From UBA1081 sp964443825 (GTDB lineage: Bacteria; Bacillota; Clostridia; Oscillospirales; Acutalibacteraceae): a stretch of 32,892 nt of DNA. The position numbers and the translations under genes are program-made. The stretch is from NCBI GenBank assembly GCA_964443825.1, contig CAYUEV010000013.1, positions 1 to 32,892 on the forward strand, read 5' to 3'. This document shows positions 23,259-30,065 of this stretch, piece after piece; position 1 is the stretch's first letter; each line of letters starts with the position of its first letter. The notes under the pieces are model-generated. The model worked only from the letters and a program-made list of their open reading frames with translations. It was not told the DNA's origin and did no database searches.

Positions 23259-24444
23259 ACTGTTTATTTATATTATAGCCGTTCTTTTTAAGAAAATTTT
23301 CTATTCTGTCGCCGGGGCTTAACAACTTACTTAACGACTTATCGTTATTTAAGGTGTCTATTAAGAGGGCTATGTATTTTGACATATCGACAGGCACATA
23401 CCATTCGCGGCTTAAAAGCTCTTTCGTTCTGTAGACGAGATTTGTGGTAAAAACGCCGTCAAAAAGCCCTTCTTTATACGCCTCGTCAAAAGAATCAAGC
23501 CCGTTTGTAAAAAGACCGAAGGTCGCGCAAATAAAAATCCTCTTCGCCTTAAGCTCTTTAAGCTTTTTAGCGACTTCGAGCATAGAATCGCCGGATGAAA
23601 TCATATCGTCAACGACTATCACGTCTTTGCCCTCTACGTTCGCGCCTAAAAATTCATGGGCTAAAATAGGGTTGCGACCGTGTTCCACTACGGAATAGTC
23701 TCTTCTTTTATAAAACATCCCCAACTCAATTCCCAAGACGGTCGAGTAATAAATGCACCTGTGAAGACCGCCTTCGTCGGGAGAAATTATCATTAAATGT
23801 TCTTTATCGATTTTAAAGTCTTTAACGTTTCTCACAAGCGCTTTTATCATTTGATAAGTCGTGGAGACGTTATCGAAGCCTTTAAGGGGAATGGCGTTCT
23901 GAACTCTCGCGTCGTGAGCGTCGAACGTCAGGATATTCTCAACTCCCATTAAATCGCAAAGCTCCTGAAGAGCGAGGGGACAGTCGAGCGATTCGCGGTC
24001 AACTCTTTTGTGCTGCCTGCCTTCATAGAGCATCGGCATAATTACTGTAATTCTCTTTGCCTTTCCGGCGCAAGCGGCTATGGCTCTTTTTAAATCGGCA
24101 AAATGTTCGTCGGGCGTACAGGGAACGTCCATTCCATAGATTTTGTACGTCACGCCGTAATTAAAGACGTCAACTATTATGTAAATATCGTACCCTCTAA
24201 CCGACTCATGAATAACCGCTTTGCCTTCTCCCGTGCCGAATCTGTGAAAATCCGTGTCAATTATGTAAGAGTCTCTCAGATAGCCGTTAAAAGCTATGGT
24301 GTTTTTGTGCTCGCTTTCCTGTTGTTCGCGCCAGGAACACAGGTAACTGTTGACTTTTCCCGCAAGTTCCTCGCAGCCGGGCAACGCTATTATTCCTAAG
24401 GGACCTACGGGTATTTGTGTTAATTCTTCGGTTAAATCGGGCAT
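23257..24444 (-). CDS. prs: divergent ribose-phosphate pyrophosphokinase (Prs family)
   Basis: Prs makes PRPP from ribose 5-phosphate and ATP. At 395 residues this is longer than the classical ~315-residue enzyme and is of the clostridial divergent type. Recognisable are ITVIMPMLYEGRQHKRVDRES (~132-152), in place of the usual PYxxYARQDR, then TFDAHD (173-178), SPDEGGLHRC (221-230) and the PRPP loop VIVVDDMISSGDS (275-287), which differs from the usual DDIIDTAGT. Residues ~55-105 seem to be extra. GGAG ten bases before the ATG is the ribosome-binding site. Whether it is the only Prs in the cell cannot be seen here; a PRPP-binding relative with another role is possible. Confidence 0.85.
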   Translation of the reverse strand: MPDLTEELTQIPVGPLGIIALPGCEELAGKVNSYLCSWREQQESEHKNTIAFNGYLRDSYIIDTDFHRFGTGEGKAVIHESVRGYDIYIIVDVFNYGVTYKIYGMDVPCTPDEHFADLKRAIAACAGKAKRITVIMPMLYEGRQHKRVDRESLDCPLALQELCDLMGVENILTFDAHDARVQNAIPLKGFDNVSTTYQMIKALVRNVKDFKIDKEHLMIISPDEGGLHRCIYYSTVLGIELGMFYKRRDYSVVEHGRNPILAHEFLGANVEGKDVIVVDDMISSGDSMLEVAKKLKELKAKRIFICATFGLFTNGLDSFDEAYKEGLFDGVFTTNLVYRTKELLSREWYVPVDMSKYIALLIDTLNNDKSLSKLLSPGDRIENFLKKNGYNINKQ

Positions 24445-24487
24445 ATAGCGAGAACTCCTTTATATGAAAATAGACTTTACCGATTCA

Positions 24488-24504
24488 GCGCGTTATTAAC
24501 GCGC
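24488..24504 (-). promoter_or_regulatory. perfect hairpin in the prs leader
   Basis: GCGCGTT and AACGCGC flank an ATT loop, a perfect 7-bp stem in the ~75-nt leader of the Prs-family gene, about 15-30 nt after the expected transcription start. No T-run follows in the leftward direction, so it is not a terminator. It may be an mRNA-stabilising stem or an operator. Confidence 0.4.
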
Positions 24505-24524
24505 GTTTACTTTTCAACGATTAT

Positions 24525-24553
24525 ATTATAAATATTTATTGCGTTTTTTTCAA
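24525..24553 (-). promoter_or_regulatory. promoter of the Prs-family gene
   Basis: On the minus strand TTGAAA (24553-24548) and a perfect TATAAT (24530-24525) are 17 bp apart. Confidence 0.72.
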
Positions 24554-24742
24554 TAGCAAAAAAAAGTTTCTTATAAATTACACAAAATCCGTCGTAAAAA
24601 TTTTAACAATTTTAAAATAGGTTGAAACACAAAAAACTTTTGGACGCTTTGCCGTTATCAGCTCCCCGATTAAATTTTTTATTAAATTTTTTATATGTAG
24701 GTTGATTGTAAATCCTTTTTATGACGGCTGGGGGAGACGTCT
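24554..24742. other. AT-rich gene-free stretch
   Basis: I find no gene here. Two near-tandem copies of ATTAAATTTTTT lie at 24669-24692, and TAGGTTGA occurs at 24618-24625 and again at 24698-24705. No promoter, terminator or known RNA could be assigned. Confidence 0.4.
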
Positions 24743-24770
24743 AAACAAAAACCGGCGAACGTTTCGCCGG
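24743..24770 (-). terminator. terminator of the thiamine-uptake operon
   Basis: CCGGCGAA (24752-24759) and TTCGCCGG (24763-24770) form a perfect 8-bp stem with a three-base loop. Leftward it is followed by TTTTTGTTT. It begins 9 bp after the stop of the ATPase gene. Confidence 0.9.
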
Positions 24771-24779
24771 CATAGTGTT

Positions 24780-25565
24780 TTATAGTTTTTCTTTAATCAG
24801 TCTTTTGTAGTTTAAAAAATCGTCCGTCAGCGCAAAATCCTCATTTTTACGCACTCTTTCCTTAATTATAATCTCGTCGCTTATTTTCCCCGGCTTTCCG
24901 CTCATAATATAAATCCTGTCGGAAAGGATTATCGCTTCGTCAATATCGTGCGTTATAAAAATAGTGGAGAGATCAATTCGGGACATAATATCGAGGTACC
25001 AAGAGTGCATCGCTGATTTCGTTAAGGCGTCGAGGGCGGAGAAAGGTTCGTCAAGAAGGGCTATGCCGTCCGACGAAAGATAAGTCCTCAAAAGCGCGGC
25101 TCTTTGCCTCATGCCTCCCGAAAGTTCCGAAGGGTATTTCTTTTCACAGCCCGAAAGACCGAATTTACTAAACAATAAAGACGCTTTTTCTCTCGCCGTT
25201 TTTCTTTTTTCGCCTTTAATCACAAGCGGCAGGGCTACGTTGTCAAGGACTGTAAAATACTGAAACAAAAGGTCTTTTTGGAGCATATAGCTCATTCTGC
25301 CCGGCTTTCCGGTTATGTCCTCGTTTTGAAAATAAACCTTCCCGCTATCGGGCAAATAAAGTCCTGAAAGTATATTAAAAAGCGTTGTTTTTCCGGCTCC
25401 GCTTTGCCCTAAGAGCGATACTATCTCGTTTTTTTTAAGACAAATATTTACGTCTTCAATTATTTTGTTTCCGCCTAAAGTAATCGATATGTTTTCGGCC
25501 CTTAATATTTCGTCTTGAAAATTCGAAGCATAGGCGGTTTCGCCGGCGTTGTCAGTTGTTTTCAT
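24780..25565 (-). CDS. thiZ: ABC transporter ATPase, thiamine-precursor uptake
   Basis: This 261-residue ATPase powers the transporter formed with the next two genes. The Walker A GQSGAGKTT is at 53-61, the Q-loop at Gln96, the signature LSGGMRQRA at 148-156, Walker B IALLDEPF at 168-175 and the switch His206. It is closest to the nitrate/sulfonate/taurine-type ATPases, of which ThiZ is a branch; the thiamine role rests on the riboswitch and the binding protein. It overlaps the binding-protein gene by 14 bp and is the last gene of the operon. The first ~20 residues before the ABC core are poorly conserved-looking, and a start a few codons in is possible. Confidence 0.9.
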   Translation of the reverse strand: MKTTDNAGETAYASNFQDEILRAENISITLGGNKIIEDVNICLKKNEIVSLLGQSGAGKTTLFNILSGLYLPDSGKVYFQNEDITGKPGRMSYMLQKDLLFQYFTVLDNVALPLVIKGEKRKTAREKASLLFSKFGLSGCEKKYPSELSGGMRQRAALLRTYLSSDGIALLDEPFSALDALTKSAMHSWYLDIMSRIDLSTIFITHDIDEAIILSDRIYIMSGKPGKISDEIIIKERVRKNEDFALTDDFLNYKRLIKEKL

Positions 25566-26616
25566 TTAGCGTCATATCGCCTTCAGGTTCTATTCCAAGG
25601 TATTCGTTTGTAAAACCTTTATTTTCAGGTATGGGAGTTTCTATAAGACCTTCGTTAAAAAGCCAGGAATAGAATGAATTCCACCTGTAAGGGTCTATAT
25701 ATCCCCACTGTTCCGCGTCGGCGACATACTGCGTCACCATCCAGTTCTGACTTTCTTTAACAAGTTCTTCCGAATCTTTAAGAGAATCATCCGAGTCAAT
25801 TAAAATTTCCGCGGCCTCGTCGGGATTTTGCATCGCGTATTCATATCCCTTCCTTGTGGTGCTTAAAAACGCCTTCGCCGCGTCGGGATTATTTTTAAGA
25901 AATTCGTTATTGGCGATTATTATCGGCGTATAATAGTCAAAAACGGGGTTTAAATCTTTAAAGTAGAAGTAGTCGGCGTTAAAGCCTTTTATTTCCGCGT
26001 TTATGCCGGCCCAGCCGTAAAACACCCATATCGCGTCCGTTTGTTTCGCTTCTAACGCGCTCGGCTCGTCGTCAAAATTATTAGGAACAAGTTTAATTGA
26101 GTCGAAATCGCCGCCGTCCGCTTCGACTACGTTTTCAAGCATAGCTTTTTCAATAGGGGAGTCCCATGTGGCGTAAGTCTTTCCCGTAAGACCTAGAGGT
26201 CTGTCGAGTCCTTCCCCGTGCCTTGACATAATGCAGGAAGTGTTATGCTGCAAAATAGCCGCCACCGCCGTGACTTCTAAGGGATTCTCGCCGATCAGAG
26301 CCGCCGCCAGAGTGTCTTGAGCCTCTATCGCGAACTGAGCCTCGTTGGCGGAACAAAGAGCCGCCGAAGAACTGTCCTCGACAAACACTATATTGACGTC
26401 AAGCCCCGCGTCTTCATACCAGCCTTTATCTTTAGCGACGTAAAGACCGGTATGGTTTGTGTTTGGCGTCCAGTCGAGAGCGAAAGTTATTTTTGTCGGT
26501 TCCTTATTTTTGTTAGAACCGTCCTCGACCGACGCGTTATTTTTATCGGACGATGAACAAGAACTAAAAGTTAAGAGAAGCGTTAAAGCTAAAATTATCG
26601 AAACTAATTTTTTCAT
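25552..26616 (-). CDS. thiY: NMT1/THI5-like substrate-binding lipoprotein for thiamine precursor
   Basis: This is the extracellular binding protein of the uptake system; family members bind hydroxymethylpyrimidine-type thiamine precursors. The 354-residue protein starts with a lipoprotein signal (MKKLVSIILALTLLLTFSSC), with Cys20 as the lipid anchor. A short Asn/Lys/Ser-rich linker and the family hallmark LDWTPNTNHTGLYVAKDKGWYEDAGL (from ~47) follow. Other marks are ATWDSPIEKAML and WVFYGWAGI. An in-frame reading upstream of Met 26616 lies inside the permease gene and is not used; AAGGAAA before this ATG supports the choice. It overlaps the permease stop by 4 bp. The exact ligand is an inference. 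Confidence 0.92.
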   Translation of the reverse strand: MKKLVSIILALTLLLTFSSCSSSDKNNASVEDGSNKNKEPTKITFALDWTPNTNHTGLYVAKDKGWYEDAGLDVNIVFVEDSSSAALCSANEAQFAIEAQDTLAAALIGENPLEVTAVAAILQHNTSCIMSRHGEGLDRPLGLTGKTYATWDSPIEKAMLENVVEADGGDFDSIKLVPNNFDDEPSALEAKQTDAIWVFYGWAGINAEIKGFNADYFYFKDLNPVFDYYTPIIIANNEFLKNNPDAAKAFLSTTRKGYEYAMQNPDEAAEILIDSDDSLKDSEELVKESQNWMVTQYVADAEQWGYIDPYRWNSFYSWLFNEGLIETPIPENKGFTNEYLGIEPEGDMTLNENN

Positions 26617-27386
26617 GATTTTATTTCCTTTCTTTCCCACGGCATAAGCGCTTTTCTTATAAGGGCGACTAAAAACATAAGCGCGAGACTTACAGCTATT
26701 ATTAGGATGATTACCGCGAACATACTGTCGAATCTGTAGGCTTTTCTGACTCTCGTCATATAAACGCCCAAACCTTCGAATCCTCCGAGCCACTCGGCTA
26801 TTACGGCTCCGACTATGGCGTAAGACGCCGAAATTTTAAGTCCCGCGAAAAAGTGACTTAAAGACTGAGGCATATAAATATATTTAAAAATCTTAAAATT
26901 TCCCGCTCCCATACTGCGAAGGAGCATTATGGCGTCCGGGTCGGCGCTTTTATACCCGTCGAGAAGCCCTACCGTAATCGGAAAAAACGTCGTAAGAACG
27001 ACGAGAACTATTTTAGGCGCTATTCCAAAGCCCATCCACATTATGAGAATAGGGGCGATCGCCACCGTCGGTATAGTTTGCGATATGACGAGAAGCGGGT
27101 AAAAGGCGTTATAAAATATACTGAACCTGTTCATAAGAGACGCGGTCACAAGCGCCAACGCAATCCCCGCTAAAAGCCCTAAGGCGCCTTCCTTTAAAGT
27201 TACCCCCAAATGCTTCATAAGCGTTGGGAAGTCGTCTATAAACGCTTTTACGACGGCGGCGGGACTCGGCAGCATATAAGCCGGAATCGCCTTAAAGCCG
27301 CATACCGCCGCCCATATCGCCACCAACAAAACGAGAGCGACGACCGGCGCTAATTTATTTATGATGTTTTGATACTTTTTTGTCAA
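26613..27386 (-). CDS. thiX: ABC transporter permease, thiamine-precursor uptake
   Basis: The 257-residue membrane protein has about six helices and the cytoplasmic-loop EAA-type motif that contacts the ATPase (LLRSMGAGNFKIFKYIYMPQSL, near 152-173). YMLPSPAAVVKAFIDDFP after the first helix and AVIAEWLGGFEGLGVYM near the end are typical of the SsuC/TauC/ThiX group. The start is TTG at 27386, the first codon available after an in-frame stop, with GGCGGTG about ten bases upstream. It overlaps the small thiamine-binding-type gene by 32 bp. Confidence 0.92.
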   Translation of the reverse strand: MTKKYQNIINKLAPVVALVLLVAIWAAVCGFKAIPAYMLPSPAAVVKAFIDDFPTLMKHLGVTLKEGALGLLAGIALALVTASLMNRFSIFYNAFYPLLVISQTIPTVAIAPILIMWMGFGIAPKIVLVVLTTFFPITVGLLDGYKSADPDAIMLLRSMGAGNFKIFKYIYMPQSLSHFFAGLKISASYAIVGAVIAEWLGGFEGLGVYMTRVRKAYRFDSMFAVIILIIAVSLALMFLVALIRKALMPWERKEIKS

Positions 27387-27654
27387 TAGTCAAAACACCG
27401 CCTTCGGGTTTATATGTAACTTTTATGTATGACGATACGGCTTTGCATCCGGCGTTTATAGCCACGCGCTGGCATTCTTTCACAATGTCCATAAGCCGGT
27501 CGTAATCGTCGCCCTCTATTGTCGTTTCAAACGGACCTACGTAATAATTTAACCCCGTACTTTTAATGTAGTCGATTACTTCATCTACTATTCTTATCAC
27601 TTCGTCGTCGCTTTCGACGTTAGGGAGAACTTGAATCGCTACGCTTGCTAACAT
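27355..27654 (-). CDS. MTH1187/YkoF-like thiamine-binding-type protein
   Basis: At 99 residues this fits the small ferredoxin-like family (MTH1187/YqgV, related to YkoF), in which thiamine or hydroxymethylpyrimidine binding has been reported. Visible marks: ASVAIQVLPNV at the start, the helix EVIRIVDEVIDYIKSTGLNYYVGPFETTIEGD and the end SSYIKVTYKPEGGVLTIDKKV. The start is ATG 27654 with AGGAGG six bases before it; a longer in-frame reading runs through the riboswitch and is spurious. It is the first gene of the operon and probably buffers or hands over the imported precursor inside the cell. Confidence 0.88.
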   Translation of the reverse strand: MLASVAIQVLPNVESDDEVIRIVDEVIDYIKSTGLNYYVGPFETTIEGDDYDRLMDIVKECQRVAINAGCKAVSSYIKVTYKPEGGVLTIDKKVSKHHK

Positions 27655-27666
27655 AAAAAACCTCCT

Positions 27667-27700
27667 AAAAATAAAATCCTCGCGGAAAAACCGAGAGGAT
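27667..27700 (-). terminator. riboswitch-controlled intrinsic terminator
   Basis: Leftward ATCCTCTCGG (27700-27691) pairs with CCGCGAGGAT (27685-27676), 10 bp with one mismatch, loop TTTTT, followed by TTTATTTTT. It lies between the TPP aptamer and the ribosome-binding site of the first gene. Confidence 0.85.
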
Positions 27701-27721
27701 AATTTCTTTACAAGTAAAGCA

Positions 27722-27811
27722 AAAATTCCTACGACGGCATTATCCGTATCAGGTCGAGGGTCCCGCTTTCGCGATCTCAGCCTAAGGAAAACCTTAAGCG
27801 CCCCTTTTTTG
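27722..27811 (-). promoter_or_regulatory. TPP riboswitch (THI element)
   Basis: The leftward RNA shows the conserved cores in order: GGGGCGC, then GGCTGAGAT, then ACCCTCGACCTGAT, then GGATAATGCCG and CGTAGGAA. All are hallmarks of the thiamine-pyrophosphate aptamer. A P1 stem of the CAAAAA/TTTTTG type can close it. It controls the four-gene uptake operon through the terminator at 27667-27700; AUUAUCC (27703-27697) at the terminator's 5' edge is complementary to GGAUAAU (27745-27739) in the aptamer. Confidence 0.95.
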
Positions 27812-27823
27812 TTTGACGAGTAC

Positions 27824-27852
27824 ATCCTACCATAATAAAAAAGAATTGTCAA
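27824..27852 (-). promoter_or_regulatory. promoter of the thiamine-uptake operon
   Basis: On the minus strand TTGACA (27852-27847) and TAGGAT (27829-27824) are 17 bp apart; transcription would begin just before the TPP aptamer. Confidence 0.68.
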
Positions 27853-27877
27853 CATAAAAAATAAAAAAATCAAATTA

Positions 27878-27906
27878 TTGACAACAGACGCGTTTTGTTC
27901 TATATT
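27878..27906 (+). promoter_or_regulatory. promoter of the AIM24-family gene
   Basis: TTGACA (27878-27883) and TATATT (27901-27906) are 17 bp apart, 48 bp before the ATG. It is divergent from the thiamine promoter; the two -35 boxes are 25 bp apart. Confidence 0.7.
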
Positions 27907-27953
27907 TATATTGGATCGTTTAAAGGTCAAAGATATTTAGAAGGGATTATACT

Positions 27954-28631
27954 ATGAAATATAGAATTATAGGAGAACCTCTGCCGGTCGTCATATGCGA
28001 TCTTGATCCGGGCGAGGCTATGTTTTCCGAGTCGGGCAAAATGAGCTGGGCGTCGCCCAATATGAGAATGGAAACCACAAGCAGGGGAGGCATAGGCAAA
28101 GCTATCGGCAGGATGTTCGCGGGGGAGCGTATGTTCGTAAACAGATACGTTCCCGACGGATTCGGTCAAATAGCTTTCGCTTCGGGCTTTCCCGGTTCAA
28201 TAAAAGCATTTGACATAACGCCCGATAAGCCCATAATCGTGCAAAAAAGCGGATTTTTAGCGAGCGACTCAGGAGTCGAAATGTCAGTATTTTTCCAAAG
28301 GAAATTAGGGGCGGGCTTTTTTGGCGGCGAAGGCTTTATTATGCAAAAGCTCTCAGGGCGCGGAACGGCGTTCGTTGAAATCGACGGCACGTGTTGCGAG
28401 TATATGCTTTCCCCGGGTCAGTCTATGGTGGTAAGCACCGGTTATTTGGCGGCAATGGACGCGTCTTGCGGTTTAGATATACAAACAGTTCCTGGCGTTA
28501 AAAACATACTCTTTGGCGGAGAGGGTATATTTAACACCCTGGTAACGGGTCCCGGAAGAGTATACCTCCAAACGATGCCCGCTATGACCGTGGCGGGTTG
28601 CATTCAGCCCTATATAGTCACAAGCAGTTAA
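27954..28631 (+). CDS. AIM24 (TIGR00266) family protein
   Basis: The 225-residue all-beta protein matches the AIM24/TIGR00266 family: early MFSESGKMSWAS, SGFPGSIKAFDI, FLASDSGVEMSVFFQRKLGAGFFGGEGFIMQKLSGRGTAFVEIDG, and VVSTGYLAAMD near 160. The duplicated double-stranded beta-helix pattern is glycine-rich throughout. No signal peptide or catalytic motif is visible. The bacterial function is unknown; the mitochondrial namesake affects inner-membrane organisation. AAGGGA nine bases upstream is the ribosome-binding site. Confidence 0.88.
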   Translation: MKYRIIGEPLPVVICDLDPGEAMFSESGKMSWASPNMRMETTSRGGIGKAIGRMFAGERMFVNRYVPDGFGQIAFASGFPGSIKAFDITPDKPIIVQKSGFLASDSGVEMSVFFQRKLGAGFFGGEGFIMQKLSGRGTAFVEIDGTCCEYMLSPGQSMVVSTGYLAAMDASCGLDIQTVPGVKNILFGGEGIFNTLVTGPGRVYLQTMPAMTVAGCIQPYIVTSS

Positions 28632-28686
28632 ATTTTAAAATGTTTTTAGGCGTTTATATTTTAAGAAGACAAATTGAGGAGATACT

Positions 28687-30033
28687 ATGAAAAACAATAC
28701 CAGATCATTTTTATCGTTTATTTTAGCGGCTCTTTTCGTTTTCGCGCCCTTTACGGTTTTTGCCGAAAACGAATCCGTTTCGTCTGACGTATCTGAAGAG
28801 TTTGCGGATAATTTCGAGTGTCAGATAGGCGATGTAAATTACGACGGCAAAATAACGGCGGCCGACGCGAGATTAGCTCTCAGGTGTTCCGCGTCGCTTC
28901 TTGTTTTATCAGAAAGAGAACTTAGAATCGCCGATTACAACAGCGACAGTAAAATAACGGCGGCCGACGCGAGACTGATTTTAAGAGTTTCCGCAAAACT
29001 GGGCGATATGCCGCCTTTCGGCGAGGAAAATTCCACCGCGGACGATGGGGAAACCACAACAAACGCTCCCCAAACTACCACGGACGCCCCCGAAACCACC
29101 ACAGCCGCGCCCCAGACTACAGCTCCGCCTGAAACGACTACTAAACAGCCTGAAACCACGACTAATCCTCCCGCGTCTTCAAACGACGGACGAACCTTTA
29201 CAGTCGAGACAAGTCCTTTGTTCAGCGTTAAAAACGCGGGTTACGCGGCTCTTTACGACTATGACAACGATAAAATCCTTTACGGTAAAAATATGCACGC
29301 CCATTGTTACCCCGCCAGCACCACAAAAATATTAACGGCTTGTTTAGCGTCGGAGTATTTGGACGCGGATTACATTCTTAACGTAGGCGACGAACTCTCT
29401 TTGGTAAACGTCAACAGTAGTCTTGCGGGGATCTACAGCGGTCAAAAAATCCGCTTCAAAGAAATACTTAAATGCCTTCTCGCCCCGTCGGGCTGCGACG
29501 CCGCTTATACGATAGCCGTCAATACGGCGAGAGTCGCGAGCGGCGACAGCGATATGAAAGCCTCTAAAGCGCTTTCGTATTTTGTCGATATGATGAACGA
29601 TTACGCGAAACAGCTCGGCATGAACGATTCGCATTTCGCGAATCCCGACGGCTACCCGAACGCCGACCATTATTCATCGGCTTGCGATATGATAATTATA
29701 GCGGCTAAGGCGTGTTCTGTCAGTCTTATAATGGATATCGCGTCAAAGCCTTACGTTACGGCCTACTTTTATTCCGGCGGTCAGGCTACTTACTATAACA
29801 CTAACGAAACGATTGACCCCAACAGTTCTCACTATTATCCTTACATGGAAGGCTTAAAGACCGGCTATCACTCTAAAGCGGGTCAGTGCTTAGTGGCGGT
29901 CGCTAAAAAAAATATTGACGAAACGGGCGAGACAAGAACTTTTATCGCGGCCGTTTACAAATGCCCCAATAAGGACGCGAGATACGAGGATATAACAGGT
30001 CTCTTTAATACGGCCTTTATGAATTTTTGTTAA
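28687..30033 (+). CDS. secreted D,D-carboxypeptidase (peptidase S11) with N-terminal dockerin
   Basis: S11 D,D-carboxypeptidases trim the terminal D-Ala of peptidoglycan stem peptides. The 448-residue protein has a signal peptide (1-26, cut after VFA). A type I dockerin-like domain follows (46-106) with two calcium-loop repeats (DVNYDGKITAADARLAL, DYNSDSKITAADARLIL), then a Thr/Pro-rich linker (115-165) and the penicillin-binding domain (178-448). Catalytic motifs: PASTTK (Ser211, Lys214), SGC at 268-270 where SxN is expected, and KTG at 391-393. The Cys for Asn is the odd residue. There is no C-terminal amphipathic anchor of the PBP5 type. The dockerin suggests docking to a cohesin protein; none is in the window. 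GAGGAG is upstream of the ATG. Confidence 0.9.
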   Translation: MKNNTRSFLSFILAALFVFAPFTVFAENESVSSDVSEEFADNFECQIGDVNYDGKITAADARLALRCSASLLVLSERELRIADYNSDSKITAADARLILRVSAKLGDMPPFGEENSTADDGETTTNAPQTTTDAPETTTAAPQTTAPPETTTKQPETTTNPPASSNDGRTFTVETSPLFSVKNAGYAALYDYDNDKILYGKNMHAHCYPASTTKILTACLASEYLDADYILNVGDELSLVNVNSSLAGIYSGQKIRFKEILKCLLAPSGCDAAYTIAVNTARVASGDSDMKASKALSYFVDMMNDYAKQLGMNDSHFANPDGYPNADHYSSACDMIIIAAKACSVSLIMDIASKPYVTAYFYSGGQATYYNTNETIDPNSSHYYPYMEGLKTGYHSKAGQCLVAVAKKNIDETGETRTFIAAVYKCPNKDARYEDITGLFNTAFMNFC

Positions 30034-30065
30034 ATCTAATTTTACCATAAAAGGAGCTTTTGAAC

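Noticed and set aside
26617..26793. Longer N-terminus of the ThiY-like lipoprotein
   Set aside because: It lies inside the permease gene and would bury the lipoprotein signal peptide at residue 60.
27655..27930. Longer N-terminus of the MTH1187-like protein
   Set aside because: It is a translation of the TPP riboswitch and its promoter.
28935..29159. Valine-rich leftward ORF opposite the Thr/Pro linker
   Set aside because: It is the antisense of the ACC/ACT/CCG-rich linker codons and has no independent support.
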